Assembly: GCA_035263105.1 (NCBI GenBank)
Contig: DATFRO010000066.1
Coordinates: forward strand, 4,609 to 68,608
Length of the DNA: 64,000 bases
Source: DATBVX01 sp035263105
GTDB taxonomy: Bacteria; Pseudomonadota; Gammaproteobacteria; Steroidobacterales; Steroidobacteraceae
Direction of reading: 5' to 3'
Shown: one piece after another, positions 33,747 to 45,313 of the stretch
Position numbering within the stretch: position 1 is the first letter of the stretch
Layout: the number at the start of each line of letters is the position of its first letter
Position numbers and translations under genes: made by a program
Notes under the pieces: model-generated
What the model saw: only the letters and a program-made list of their open reading frames with translations
Database searches by the model: none
What the model was told of the DNA's origin: nothing

Positions 33747-34049
33747 TCAGTCGTGGATCGGCTCGCCCGCGCCGTTGTTCACTCGCTCGCGCAGGTCTTT
33801 GCCCGGCTTGAAATGCGGCACGTACTTGCCGGCGAGCGCCACCGCTTCGCCAGTCTTGGGGTTGCGACCCTGGCGCGGCGGGCGGAAATGCAGCGAGAAA
33901 CTGCCGAATCCGCGGATCTCGATGCGCTCACCCTGGGCGAGCGCATCGCTCATGATCTCGAGGATCTGCTTGAGCGCCAGCTCCACGTCTTTCGCGGGCA
34001 GGTGCTTCTGCTTGGCCGTGATGATCTCGATCAGTTCCGACTTGGTCAT
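33747..34049 (-). CDS. ihfB: Integration host factor subunit beta
   Basis: 100-residue HU/IHF-family subunit: MTKSELIEIITAKQKHLPAK, the saddle IEIRGFGSFSLHFRPP and the arm RNPKTGEAVALAGKYVPHFK with the intercalating Pro. It forms the IHF heterodimer with IhfA, also encoded here. It follows rpsA by 28 bp, the conserved rpsA-ihfB order. Confidence 0.97.
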   Translation of the reverse strand: MTKSELIEIITAKQKHLPAKDVELALKQILEIMSDALAQGERIEIRGFGSFSLHFRPPRQGRNPKTGEAVALAGKYVPHFKPGKDLRERVNNGAGEPIHD

Positions 34050-34077
34050 GCGCAGGGCCCTTTACCGTGCGAACGCT

Positions 34078-35754
34078 TCAGTCCTGGCCGCCGATGTGTT
34101 CCTTGAGCAGATCACCGAGGCTCGTGCCTGAAGAGGAGTCGGTGGCGGTCTTGTAGTTCTGCACCGCTTCGGCTTCTTCGTGTGCTTCCTTGGCCTTGAT
34201 CGACAACGCGATGACGCGGCCCTTGCGATCCACACCGGTGAACTTCGCCTCGACCTCGTCGCCCACCTTGAGCATGGTGCGCGCGTCTTCCACGCGATCG
34301 CGCGACAGCTCGGAAGCACGCAGCTGACCCTCGACACCGTTGCCGAGATCGATCAATGCGCCCTTGGCATCCACTTCGCGCACCACGCCCTTGACGATGC
34401 TGCCCTTCGGGTGATCCGCGAGGTAGCTCGAGAACGGGTCCTTGGCGAGCTGCTTGATGCCGAGCGAAATGCGCTCGCGATCCGGGTCGATGGTGAGCAC
34501 CATCGCCTCGATCTGCTGACCCTTCTGGAAGTTGCGTACCGCCTCTTCGCCCGGCACGTCCCAGGAAATGTCCGAGAGGTGCACCAGGCCGTCGATGCCG
34601 CCCGGCAGCCCGATGAAGATGCCGAAGTCGGTGATCGACTTGATCTGGCCCTGCACCTTGTCGCCGCGGTTGTAGTTCTCGGCGAACTCCTTCCACGGGT
34701 TGGTCTTGCACTGCTTGAGACCGAGCGAAATGCGGCGGCGCTCCTCGTCGATGTCGAGCACCATCACCTCGACTTCCTGGCCGACGTGCACCACCTTCGC
34801 CGGGTTCACGTTCTTGTTGGTCCAGTCCATCTCCGAGACGTGCACCAGGCCCTCGACGCCCTCTTCGATCTCCACGAAGCAGCCGTAGTCGGCGATGTTC
34901 GTGACCTTGCCGAAGAGACGGGTGTTCGGCGGGTAGCGGCGCGCGATCGCCTGCCAGGGATCCGCACCCAGTTGCTTCAAGCCGAGCGATACGCGCGAGC
35001 GCTCGCGGTCGAACTTGAGGATGCGCACTTCGATCTCATCGCCCACCTTCACCACTTCCGACGGATGCTTGACGCGCTTCCACGCCATGTCGGTGATGTG
35101 CAGCAGGCCGTCGATGCCGCCGAGGTCGACGAACGCACCGTAATCCGTGAGGTTCTTGACCACGCCCTTGACCACCGCGCCTTCCTGCAGGTTGTCGAGG
35201 AGCGCGTTGCGCTCGGCGCTGTATTCCTGCTCCACAACCGCGCGCCGTGATACGACGACGTTGTTGCGCTTCTGGTCGAGCTTGATGACCTTGAATTCGA
35301 GCGCCTTGCCTTCGAGATAGCTCGGATCGCGCACCGGGCGCACATCGACGAGCGATCCGGGCAGGAACGCGCGGACATTTTCGATTTCGACGGTGAAGCC
35401 ACCCTTGACGCGTCCGGTGATCACGCCGGAGACGATCTCGCTGGACTCGAACGCCTTCTCGAGGCGTGTCCAGGTGCGCGCACGCTTGGCCTTCTCGCGC
35501 GATAAGCGCGTTTCGCCGGAGCCGTCCTCGACCGTGTCGAGCGCGACTTCGACTTCATCACCCGCCTTGACCTCGATGTCGCCCTTCTCGGACTTGAACT
35601 GGTCGATGGAGATGACGGCCTCGGACTTGAGGCCTACGTTGACGATCACGAAATCCTGGCCGACTTCGACCACGTGACCCATCAGGATGGTGCCAGGCTT
35701 GATGCGTTGGCTGGCGATGCTCTGTTCGAAAAGCTGGGCGAAACTCTCAGTCAT
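34078..35754 (-). CDS. rpsA: 30S ribosomal protein S1
   Basis: 558-residue mRNA-binding ribosomal protein with six S1 (OB-fold) repeats. The first two bind the ribosome (GTILMGHVVEVGQDFVIVNV; VSGVITGRVKGGFTVEIE). The last four bind mRNA (GVVKNLTDYGAFVDLGGIDG, GKVTNIADYGCFVEIEEGVE, GQIKSITDFGIFIGLPGGID, GVVREVDAKGALIDLGNGVE). Length matches E. coli S1 (557). There is no Shine-Dalgarno before the ATG. Instead three hairpins fill the leader, the layout by which S1 controls its own translation. Confidence 0.98.
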   Translation of the reverse strand: MTESFAQLFEQSIASQRIKPGTILMGHVVEVGQDFVIVNVGLKSEAVISIDQFKSEKGDIEVKAGDEVEVALDTVEDGSGETRLSREKAKRARTWTRLEKAFESSEIVSGVITGRVKGGFTVEIENVRAFLPGSLVDVRPVRDPSYLEGKALEFKVIKLDQKRNNVVVSRRAVVEQEYSAERNALLDNLQEGAVVKGVVKNLTDYGAFVDLGGIDGLLHITDMAWKRVKHPSEVVKVGDEIEVRILKFDRERSRVSLGLKQLGADPWQAIARRYPPNTRLFGKVTNIADYGCFVEIEEGVEGLVHVSEMDWTNKNVNPAKVVHVGQEVEVMVLDIDEERRRISLGLKQCKTNPWKEFAENYNRGDKVQGQIKSITDFGIFIGLPGGIDGLVHLSDISWDVPGEEAVRNFQKGQQIEAMVLTIDPDRERISLGIKQLAKDPFSSYLADHPKGSIVKGVVREVDAKGALIDLGNGVEGQLRASELSRDRVEDARTMLKVGDEVEAKFTGVDRKGRVIALSIKAKEAHEEAEAVQNYKTATDSSSGTSLGDLLKEHIGGQD

Positions 35755-35858
35755 AAATTGGGGTTGATAAAGGTTCTCGCGAACCGTCCGGTATGGCCCT
35801 CCAGGGCGATCCCGCCCGGCGAGGGGAATTTCAGTTACGAGACTCGCGTCCCTGCGAG
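35755..35858 (-). promoter_or_regulatory. rpsA leader: three hairpins, no Shine-Dalgarno
   Basis: On the mRNA, in order: CTCGC-agggac-GCGAG (35843-35858), GGGCG-ggat-CGCCC (35804-35817) and GGTTC-gcga-GAACC (35772-35785). The 17 nt before the ATG are CTTTATCAACCCCAATT, with no purine-rich site. The loops of the first two hairpins contain GGA. In E. coli, the rpsA start region likewise lacks an SD, folds into three hairpins with GGA loops, and is repressed by free S1. This makes an S1 autoregulatory leader the best reading. Confidence 0.7.
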
Positions 35859-35903
35859 CCCCACGTTGTGACTCCTCAATACAAAAAACGCCTGCGAGAG
35901 CCT

Positions 35904-36593
35904 CTAACCGAACCGTTCTCGAGCCAGGCGCAGAACCCGCGCCACGACCTCTTCGACCTCTAGTCCGGTTGAGTCCAGAACGACCGCATCGGCTGCTGCC
36001 TTCAACGGCGCGACCTTTCGGCCGGCGTCGCGGGCATCGCGCTCGGCGATCTCTCGCGAAAGGGCGGGAAGGCTAACATCAAGTCCCTTGTCTTTCAACT
36101 GCTTATGACGTCGGCGGGCCCGCTCTTCCGGGGTCGCGGTGAGGAAGATCTTGAGACGCGCGTGCGGGAAAACGATCGTCCCCATGTCGCGCCCGTCGGC
36201 CACGAGACCGGGAGCCTCGGCAAAGCGCTGCTGACGGCTGAAGAGAGAGTTGCGCACAGCGGGCATGGCGGCCACTCGGGAGGCAGCGCTACCGGCTGCT
36301 TCACTGCGCAGCTCCCGCGTTACATCGGCGCCTTCCAGGAAAACCTGCTCGCTGCCGTCCGGCCGAGTGCCGAAGCGGATGCGCATGTTCTCCGCGAGGC
36401 GCGCATGAGCTGGTTCGTCACTGGGGTCCAGCCCCTGCGCCACGCCGTGCAAGGCCACCAGGCGATACAGCGCCCCGCTATCGAGGAAATGCCAGCCGAG
36501 CGCCTGAGCCACCGCACGGCTCACGGTGCCTTTTCCCGAGCCACTGGGACCGTCGATCGCGATGACGGGCACTTCCTCGCTCAAGGTCGTCAC
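35904..36593 (-). CDS. cmk: Cytidylate kinase
   Basis: 229-residue kinase that phosphorylates CMP and dCMP with ATP. It has a P-loop GPSGSGKGT (residues 15-23), the CMP-binding region (LDSGALYRLVAL), VADGRDMGTIVFP and the LID (TATPEERARRRHKQL). Its start overlaps the aroA stop by 4 bp, extending the aromatic amino acid operon into cmk-rpsA as in Pseudomonas and relatives. Confidence 0.97.
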   Translation of the reverse strand: MTTLSEEVPVIAIDGPSGSGKGTVSRAVAQALGWHFLDSGALYRLVALHGVAQGLDPSDEPAHARLAENMRIRFGTRPDGSEQVFLEGADVTRELRSEAAGSAASRVAAMPAVRNSLFSRQQRFAEAPGLVADGRDMGTIVFPHARLKIFLTATPEERARRRHKQLKDKGLDVSLPALSREIAERDARDAGRKVAPLKAAADAVVLDSTGLEVEEVVARVLRLARERFG

Positions 36594-37936
36594 ACCTCGT
36601 GCACCTGGATATCGAGACCGGCGCCGCGCGCCACTTCCACGAAACCCGGGAATGACGTGGCTACATTCCCGACGTCCGCAATCTCGATCGGCTGCTGCGC
36701 GCGTACGCTCGCGACCGAGAACGCCATGGCAATGCGGTGGTCACCCCGGCTGTCGATACGTCCGCCGCCGAGCGCGCCACCCTCGATGCGCATGCCGTCC
36801 GCAAGCACCTCCGTACGCACGCCGAGCGTTCGCAGGCCCTCGGCCATCGTGGCGATCCGGTCGCTCTCCTTGACTCGGAGTTCCCCGGCTCCGGTCACCA
36901 GTGTTTCACCTCGTGCGCAAGCGGCGGCCACGAAGAGAACCGGGAATTCATCGATGCCCAGCGGCACCAGTTCCGGCGGAATGATGGCGCCACGCAACTC
37001 GCGCCGCTCGATTTCCAGGTCGGCTACCGGCTCAGCGCCCGCCGAGCGTTCATTGACCACGCGAATCTCCGCACCCATCAGGCGCAGAGCCTGGAGCAAA
37101 CCGATGCGCGAGGAGTTGACGCCGACATTGCGCAGGGTGAGTACGCCGTCCGCGGCCAGGCACCCGGCCACGATAAAGAATGCGGCCGACGAAAAATCTC
37201 CGGGCACCTCGAGGTCGCAGGCTCGCAACTGCTGCGGTGGTTCGAGTTCCAGCGTGCGTGCCTCGACCCGCAGCCGGACGCCAAAGCTCTGCAGCATCCG
37301 CTCACTGTGATCGCGCGTCACGGCCGGCTCCGCAAGGACCGTGGTGCCGCTCGCGTAGAGTCCCGCCAACAGGAGCGCCGACTTGACCTGTGCGCTCGCG
37401 ATAGGGAGCTCGTACCGAATCGCCCGCAAGACGCTACCGCCGGAAATGCGTACCGGCGGTCGCCCAGCACTCGTCTCGATCCGTGCCCCCATCTGGCGCA
37501 GAGGGCCGGCCACCCGCTCCATCGGCCGACGCATCAAAGAGGAGTCCCCGATGAGCTCGCAGTCGAACGCCTGGCCTGCGAGCAGACCGGTGAAAAGGCG
37601 CATGGCAGTGCCCGAATTGCCCAAATCGAGCGGCCCCGCCGAGCCTTTCAGGCCGTGCAAGCCGGCACCCTCCACGACCACCGTCTGCGCTGCCGGCCGA
37701 TTGACCCGCACTCCCAGCGCACGCATCGCGCCGAGGGTTGCCAGGCAATCCTCACTTTCGAGGAAACCCCGGACGGTCGTACGTCCTTGCGCGATGCCCG
37801 CGAGCATCAGTGCGCGATGTGAGATCGATTTGTCGCCCGGAACAGTGTGAGTGCCGCGAACGGCGCTGACCGGCTGCACGCTGTAGGCGAGTTGCCGCGA
37901 ATGGCCGGCGTCGTCGCGCGTGGAAGCACTGTTCAC
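36590..37936 (-). CDS. aroA: 3-phosphoshikimate 1-carboxyvinyltransferase (EPSP synthase)
   Basis: 448-residue shikimate-pathway enzyme joining PEP and shikimate 3-phosphate. It has PGDKSISHRALML (PEP and S3P binding, with the catalytic Lys), LGNSGTAMRLFTGLLAG, DSSLMRRPMERV and the C-terminal KESDRIATMAEGL and GDHRIAMAF. The GTG start at 37936 forms a GTGA overlap with the hisC stop. The in-frame extension to 38425 is antisense-like junk inside hisC and is rejected. Confidence 0.96.
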   Translation of the reverse strand: MNSASTRDDAGHSRQLAYSVQPVSAVRGTHTVPGDKSISHRALMLAGIAQGRTTVRGFLESEDCLATLGAMRALGVRVNRPAAQTVVVEGAGLHGLKGSAGPLDLGNSGTAMRLFTGLLAGQAFDCELIGDSSLMRRPMERVAGPLRQMGARIETSAGRPPVRISGGSVLRAIRYELPIASAQVKSALLLAGLYASGTTVLAEPAVTRDHSERMLQSFGVRLRVEARTLELEPPQQLRACDLEVPGDFSSAAFFIVAGCLAADGVLTLRNVGVNSSRIGLLQALRLMGAEIRVVNERSAGAEPVADLEIERRELRGAIIPPELVPLGIDEFPVLFVAAACARGETLVTGAGELRVKESDRIATMAEGLRTLGVRTEVLADGMRIEGGALGGGRIDSRGDHRIAMAFSVASVRAQQPIEIADVGNVATSFPGFVEVARGAGLDIQVHEV

Positions 37937-39066
37937 GACGGATTCCGCAGGACTGCGCCCAGGGCTTCGATGGCGCGGCGCGTTTGCTCGAGTGTGCCGC
38001 TCGTGATGCGCAGGTGATTCGGCAACCCGTAGTTGCCCACTGGACGCGCGATCACCGCTCTGCGCAGCAGTCCTTCGAAGACCGGGCCCGCCGGGCGTCC
38101 GAGATCCACGAGCACGAAGTTGCCCGCCGAGGGAAGCACCTTGAGTCCAAGTCTGCCGAGCCCGGCGCGCAGTTCTTCGAGCGAGGCGCGGTTCAGTTCC
38201 ACCGAGTTGCGCAAATGCGCCGGATCTGCGAGCGCCGCCGTCGCTGCGGCGAGCGCCACCGTGTTCACGTTGAAGGGCTGTCGCAGACGATTCAACGTCT
38301 CGGCGACCGCGGGTTGCGAAATCGCGTAGCCCACGCGCAGGCCGGCGAGCCCGTAAGCTTTCGAGAAGGTGCGCAGCACGACGAGATTCGGCAGCTCTTC
38401 CAGCCACTCGGTGGCGTCCGGGCAATCGGTAGCACGTGAGTATTCGAAATACGCTTCGTCCACGGCCGCAATCGTGGCGGATGGCAACGCCTTCAGGAAC
38501 GTGAGCAAGCGCTCAGGGCCGATCCATGTGCCGGTGGGATTGTTGGGATTCGCAATGAAAACCAGCCGTGTTTTCGCGGTAATCGCCTGCGCCATCGCGT
38601 CGAGATCGTGGCCGAGCGGCATCTCAGCGTCAGCCGGCAGCGCCTTGATGACGCGCGCGGTGGCGCCCGATGCCTGGACGACGATGGGATAAACCGCGAA
38701 GCAGTATTGCGAATACACGGCCTCGGTTGCGGGCGTGAGAAACGCTTCGGCGAGCAGGACCAGCACATCGTTGGAGCCGTTGCCCAGCGTCAGGCACTCC
38801 GGCGCAATGTGGTGATGGGCGGCCAGCTGTCGCTTGAGGTCGAACCCGCTGCCGTCCGGATACAGACCAATCTCTCCCAGCGCCTCGCTCATGGCCGCGC
38901 GCGCGCGCGGTCCCGGACCCAGCGGATTCTCATTCGACGCGAGCTTGACGACGTCGTGCACGCCATACTCGCGCTCGAGCTCGGAGATCGGCTTGCCAGG
39001 GACATACGGCTGCAACCCACGCACCGATGGTGCAACCAGGTCCTCGATAGCGATCTCCTTGCTCAC
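37933..39066 (-). CDS. hisC: Histidinol-phosphate aminotransferase
   Basis: 377-residue PLP aminotransferase. It has KLASNENPLGPGP at the substrate site, NGSNDVLVLL, FIANPNNPTGTW, VDEAYFEYS and the Schiff-base Lys in RTFSKAYGLAGLRVGY. It sits between pheA and aroA, where relatives (HisC2) also transaminate aromatic keto acids, so it may serve phenylalanine/tyrosine as well as histidine synthesis. The GTG start at 39066 overlaps the pheA stop (GTGA). No good ribosome site is present, which implies coupling. Confidence 0.93.
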   Translation of the reverse strand: MSKEIAIEDLVAPSVRGLQPYVPGKPISELEREYGVHDVVKLASNENPLGPGPRARAAMSEALGEIGLYPDGSGFDLKRQLAAHHHIAPECLTLGNGSNDVLVLLAEAFLTPATEAVYSQYCFAVYPIVVQASGATARVIKALPADAEMPLGHDLDAMAQAITAKTRLVFIANPNNPTGTWIGPERLLTFLKALPSATIAAVDEAYFEYSRATDCPDATEWLEELPNLVVLRTFSKAYGLAGLRVGYAISQPAVAETLNRLRQPFNVNTVALAAATAALADPAHLRNSVELNRASLEELRAGLGRLGLKVLPSAGNFVLVDLGRPAGPVFEGLLRRAVIARPVGNYGLPNHLRITSGTLEQTRRAIEALGAVLRNPS

Positions 39067-40211
39067 AGGACTGCCTGGGGATATGAGCCGAGCACGCGAA
39101 ACAACGACGCGCGCCGCTTGAGCTGCGTGAGCGCCTTCGCCAGCTTGCGGTCTTCCGCGTGACCTTCGACGTCGAGGAAGAAGACGTAGTCCCATTTGCG
39201 CCGCTGCGAGGGACGCGACTCGATGCGGGTAACGTTGATCGCCGCTTTGGCGAGAGGCTCGAGCAGCCGGTAGAGCGCACCGGGGCGCTCCGTGTGCGCC
39301 GCCGAGACCAGCAGTGTCGTCTTGTCCTTGCCACTCGGGCGAAACGCCTTGCGACCGACGACCAGGAACCGGGTCGTGTTGTCGGGCCGGTCCTCGATCT
39401 GTGCCACCAGGACTTTCAGGTCGTAGACCTCCGCGGCGGCTTCCCCGGCAATCGCGGCCGTGCCCTTCTCATCGCGCGCGCGGCGCGCACCTTCGGCGTT
39501 GCTGGATACCGCGACCCGCTCGGCGTTCGGCAGGTACTCGGCGAGCCAGGCACGGCACTGCGCCAGGGATTGCTGATGTGAGCAGACGCGCTCGATGTCC
39601 GCGAGTGAATCCATGCGCCCCATCAGGTATTGATGAATGCGCAACTCGACTTCGCCGCAGATCCGCGCAGGCGATGCCAGGAAGCGGTCGAGCGTATTGT
39701 TGACCGTACCCTCGGTGGAATTCTCGATCGGCACGACTCCGAAGTCGGCAACGCCCGCTTCCACTTCGTGAAACACTTCGTCGATGGTCGCAAGGGCCAG
39801 CGCTCGCACCGAGTGACCGAAATGCTTGTGGACCGCCGCCTGGGTGAAGGTGCCTTCGGGCCCGAGAAACCCGACCTTCAGCGGGTCTTCCTGCGCGAGG
39901 CACGCGGACATGATCTCGCGAAACAGGCGCAGCACTTCCTCGTTGCGCAGCGGCCCCTTGTTGCGCTCCAGAGCCAAGCGCAGCACCTGCGCCTCGCGCT
40001 CCGGCCGGTAGTAGTCGACGGTGTGCCCGTCCTGGTGCTTGGAGATGCCGGCTTCGCGCGCGAGACGCGCCCGCTCGCTGAGCAGCTCGTGGATCCGCGC
40101 GTCGACGGCATCGATGCTGCCGCGTAGCTCCTCGAGACCGAGCGCCGGCGTGGGCTTCGGGGGCTGCGAGCGCCCCGCCGTCCGCGCGCGCTTCGAGGAT
40201 CTGCGCGCCAT
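39063..40211 (-). CDS. pheA: Bifunctional chorismate mutase / prephenate dehydratase
   Basis: 382-residue enzyme that turns chorismate into phenylpyruvate. Residues about 28-110 are an AroQ chorismate mutase (LRGSIDAVDARIHELLSERA). Residues about 115-295 are the dehydratase (GFLGPEGTFTQAAVHKHFG, VVPIENSTEGTVNNTLD). An ACT domain for phenylalanine feedback (about 305-380) has GALYRLLEPLAKAAINVTRI and the ESRPS motif. ATG at 40211 lies 4 bp past the serA-like stop. A basic tail (ARRSSKRARTAGRS) precedes the mutase. Confidence 0.96.
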   Translation of the reverse strand: MARRSSKRARTAGRSQPPKPTPALGLEELRGSIDAVDARIHELLSERARLAREAGISKHQDGHTVDYYRPEREAQVLRLALERNKGPLRNEEVLRLFREIMSACLAQEDPLKVGFLGPEGTFTQAAVHKHFGHSVRALALATIDEVFHEVEAGVADFGVVPIENSTEGTVNNTLDRFLASPARICGEVELRIHQYLMGRMDSLADIERVCSHQQSLAQCRAWLAEYLPNAERVAVSSNAEGARRARDEKGTAAIAGEAAAEVYDLKVLVAQIEDRPDNTTRFLVVGRKAFRPSGKDKTTLLVSAAHTERPGALYRLLEPLAKAAINVTRIESRPSQRRKWDYVFFLDVEGHAEDRKLAKALTQLKRRASLFRVLGSYPQAVL

Positions 40212-40215
40212 GGGA

Positions 40216-41385
40216 TCAGAGTATCCGCGCCGACAGCACGCCTTCGATCCGGCGAATCTGCTCGTACACCTCGGCCGCAATCGGTGCGTCCGTGTCGATC
40301 AGCGTGTAGGCCAGCTCGCCGCGCGACTTGTTGAGCAGGTCCGCGATGTTGAGTCCTGCGGTGGCGAGGCAGGTGGAGATCTGGCCCACCATGTTGGGAA
40401 CGTTGTCGTTCGCGATGGCGATGCGCTGGCCGCCGTTGCTGCGCGGCAGGACGGCCTCGGGAAAATTGACCGAGTTGCGCACGTTGCCGTGCTCGAGAAA
40501 GTCGCGCACGGTGTCGGCCACCATGATGGCGCAGTTCTCCTCGGCCTCGTCGGTCGAGGCGCCGAGGTGCGGCAAGGCTACGACGCGCGGATGGTTGCGG
40601 ATCGCGTTGCTCGGAAAGTCGCACACGTAGGCGTGCAGGCGGCCCTGGTCAAGCGCTTCGACGATGGCGCCTTCGTCAACGATCGGCGCGCGCGCAAAAT
40701 TGAGGACCACTCCGCCCTTGCGCATCAGGCGCAGGCGGTTGGCGTTCACGAGCTTGCGCGTCTGGTCATTGAGCGGCACGTGGACTGTGATGAGGTCGGA
40801 GCGCGCGAAGAGATCGTCGAGACTCACCGCCTGCTCGACGCCCGAGGAGAGTTGCCAGGCACGCTGCACCGTGATCTGCGGGTCGTAGCCGAGCGCCTTC
40901 ATCCGCAAGCCGAGCGCGGCATTGGCGACTTCAACGCCGATCGCGCCAAGGCCCACCACCCCCAGCGTGCGACCCGGAAGCTCGAAGCCGACGAACTTCT
41001 TCTTGCCCTTCTCGACGGCCTCTTCAACCACGTCATCGTCGCCCTCGAGCTCGCGCACGTAGCCCCAGGCCTGGCAGATGTTGCGCGCCGCGAGGAACAT
41101 CCCGGCGATCACGAGCTCCTTCACGGCATTCGCATTCGCGCCGGGGGAATTGAACACCGGGATGCCACGCTTGCTGAGCGCCGCCACCGGAATGTTGTTG
41201 ACGCCAGCCCCGGCGCGCCCCACCGCCTTGACCGAATCCGGGATGACCATGTCGTGCATGTCCGCTGAGCGGACCAGCACCGCATCCGGATGCCCGATCT
41301 CGGAGGCGATCTCGAAGCGTTCGCGCGGCAGGCGCTCGAGGCCCCGCAGCGAGATGTTGTTGAGGGTGAGTATCTTGTACGTCAT
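40216..41385 (-). CDS. D-3-phosphoglycerate dehydrogenase-like enzyme
   Basis: 389-residue D-2-hydroxyacid dehydrogenase with a C-terminal ACT domain, the first step of serine synthesis. It has the substrate loop RAGAGVNNIP, NAD fold GVVGLGAIGVEVA, the catalytic Arg in NFARAPIVDEGA, Glu in ASTDEAEENCA and His in ALPHLGAS. The ACT domain starts near residue 318. It lies 28 bp behind serC, the third enzyme of the same pathway, which strongly supports serA function. It is of the short form, about 20 residues shorter than E. coli SerA. ATG at 41385 starts the domain directly. Confidence 0.9.
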   Translation of the reverse strand: MTYKILTLNNISLRGLERLPRERFEIASEIGHPDAVLVRSADMHDMVIPDSVKAVGRAGAGVNNIPVAALSKRGIPVFNSPGANANAVKELVIAGMFLAARNICQAWGYVRELEGDDDVVEEAVEKGKKKFVGFELPGRTLGVVGLGAIGVEVANAALGLRMKALGYDPQITVQRAWQLSSGVEQAVSLDDLFARSDLITVHVPLNDQTRKLVNANRLRLMRKGGVVLNFARAPIVDEGAIVEALDQGRLHAYVCDFPSNAIRNHPRVVALPHLGASTDEAEENCAIMVADTVRDFLEHGNVRNSVNFPEAVLPRSNGGQRIAIANDNVPNMVGQISTCLATAGLNIADLLNKSRGELAYTLIDTDAPIAAEVYEQIRRIEGVLSARIL

Positions 41386-41413
41386 GGAGCGTCGTCGAAC
41401 GTCAACTGCCGTG

Positions 41414-42493
41414 CTAACCATTCTTCCTCGCAAACTCCTGCATGAATTCCACCAGCGCGTTCACGCCCGCAAGCGGCAACGCGTTGTACAGGCTGGCTCG
41501 CATGCCGCCTGCCGAACGGTGGCCTTCGAGATTCGTGAGCCCAGCGGCCTTCGCTTCGCTCAGGAACTGCTGGTCGAGCTCCGGCCGAGCCAGCGTGAAA
41601 GGCACATTCATCCACGAACGACAATCCCTGGCTACCGGGTTGCGGTAGAACCCCGAGCCATCGATGGCCGCATAGAGCTTCGCTGACTTGGCGCGATTGA
41701 TCTCGGCCATCGCCGCCACCCCACCCTGGCGCTTGAGCCACTCGAACACGAGGCCGGCGAAGTACCAACCAAAAGTCGGCGGCGTGTTGAGCATCGAACC
41801 TTCGTCCGCCATCGCCTTGTAGTCGAACACCAGCGGTGTAGCGGGACGCGCGCGGCCGATCAGGTCATCGCGCACGATGACCACCGTGATTCCCGAGGGC
41901 CCGATGTTCTTCTGCGCACCGGCGTAGATGAGCCCGAACTTCGAGACGTCGACCGGGCGCGACAGCAACGTCGAAGACATGTCGGCGACCAGCGGTGTTG
42001 CACCAATTTCGGGCACGAAGTGGAACTCCACTCCGCCGATCGTCTCGTTCGGGGTGTAGTGCAGGTACGCCGCGTCCTTGCTCAGTTTCCACGCGGCGAC
42101 GGCAGGGATCGTGTTGTAGCCTGAGTCCGCCGCGTCCGCAGCGACGTTCACCTTGCAGTAGCGCCGCGCATCGCCGAGCGCCTTCTTCGACCAGCTGCCG
42201 GTGTTGACGTAGTCGACGACCGACTGCTCGGTCGCGAGGTTCATGGGAATCGCGGAGAACTGCCCGGTGGCGCCGCCCTGCAGGAACAGCACCTGGTAGT
42301 TCGAGGGTACCGACAGCAGCTCGCGAAAGTCCGCCTCGGCCTTCTCCGCCACGGCGACGAAGGCCTTGCTGCGGTGGCTGATCTCCATCACGGACATCCC
42401 GCCACCCTGCCAGTCGATCAACTCATCCCGAGCCTGTTCGAGGACTTCCAGAGGCAGCGCCGCCGGCCCGGCGCTGAAATTGAAAACGCGCAT
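41414..42493 (-). CDS. serC: Phosphoserine aminotransferase
   Basis: 359-residue PLP enzyme making phosphoserine from 3-phosphohydroxypyruvate, also used in pyridoxal phosphate synthesis. It begins FNFSAGPAALPLEVLEQA and has MEISHRSKAF, GGATGQFSAIP, DMSSTLLSRPVD and the PLP Lys in YAGAQKNIGPSG. It ends near GGMRASLYNALPLAGVNAL. It lies 47 bp behind gyrA, the standard gyrA-serC order. Confidence 0.97.
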   Translation of the reverse strand: MRVFNFSAGPAALPLEVLEQARDELIDWQGGGMSVMEISHRSKAFVAVAEKAEADFRELLSVPSNYQVLFLQGGATGQFSAIPMNLATEQSVVDYVNTGSWSKKALGDARRYCKVNVAADAADSGYNTIPAVAAWKLSKDAAYLHYTPNETIGGVEFHFVPEIGATPLVADMSSTLLSRPVDVSKFGLIYAGAQKNIGPSGITVVIVRDDLIGRARPATPLVFDYKAMADEGSMLNTPPTFGWYFAGLVFEWLKRQGGVAAMAEINRAKSAKLYAAIDGSGFYRNPVARDCRSWMNVPFTLARPELDQQFLSEAKAAGLTNLEGHRSAGGMRASLYNALPLAGVNALVEFMQEFARKNG

Positions 42494-42540
42494 GAAATTC
42501 CCGTGCTGAGCGCACTAATTCACGAGGCCCGGCGAGTGTA

Positions 42541-45132
<2,592 letters not shown>

Positions 45133-45313
45133 TCAGGGGTCCGTTTTCGGGCTCCGGCGAGCGCCGGGGAGAGTGAGTTTCAGTGCGGTTCTGGGCTGCG
45201 TGGCAAGCGCCGAATCTTATCACAGCGAGCACCTGCGCCGAACCCTTGCAGCATGTCGGCACAGGACCGCCATCGCTATACTAGGCGCCGGAAATTCGCC
45301 CGCCGCGGTACGC

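Noticed and set aside
37937..38425. Extended aroA reading
   Set aside because: Runs through hisC in another frame. AroA homology begins after the GTG at 37936.
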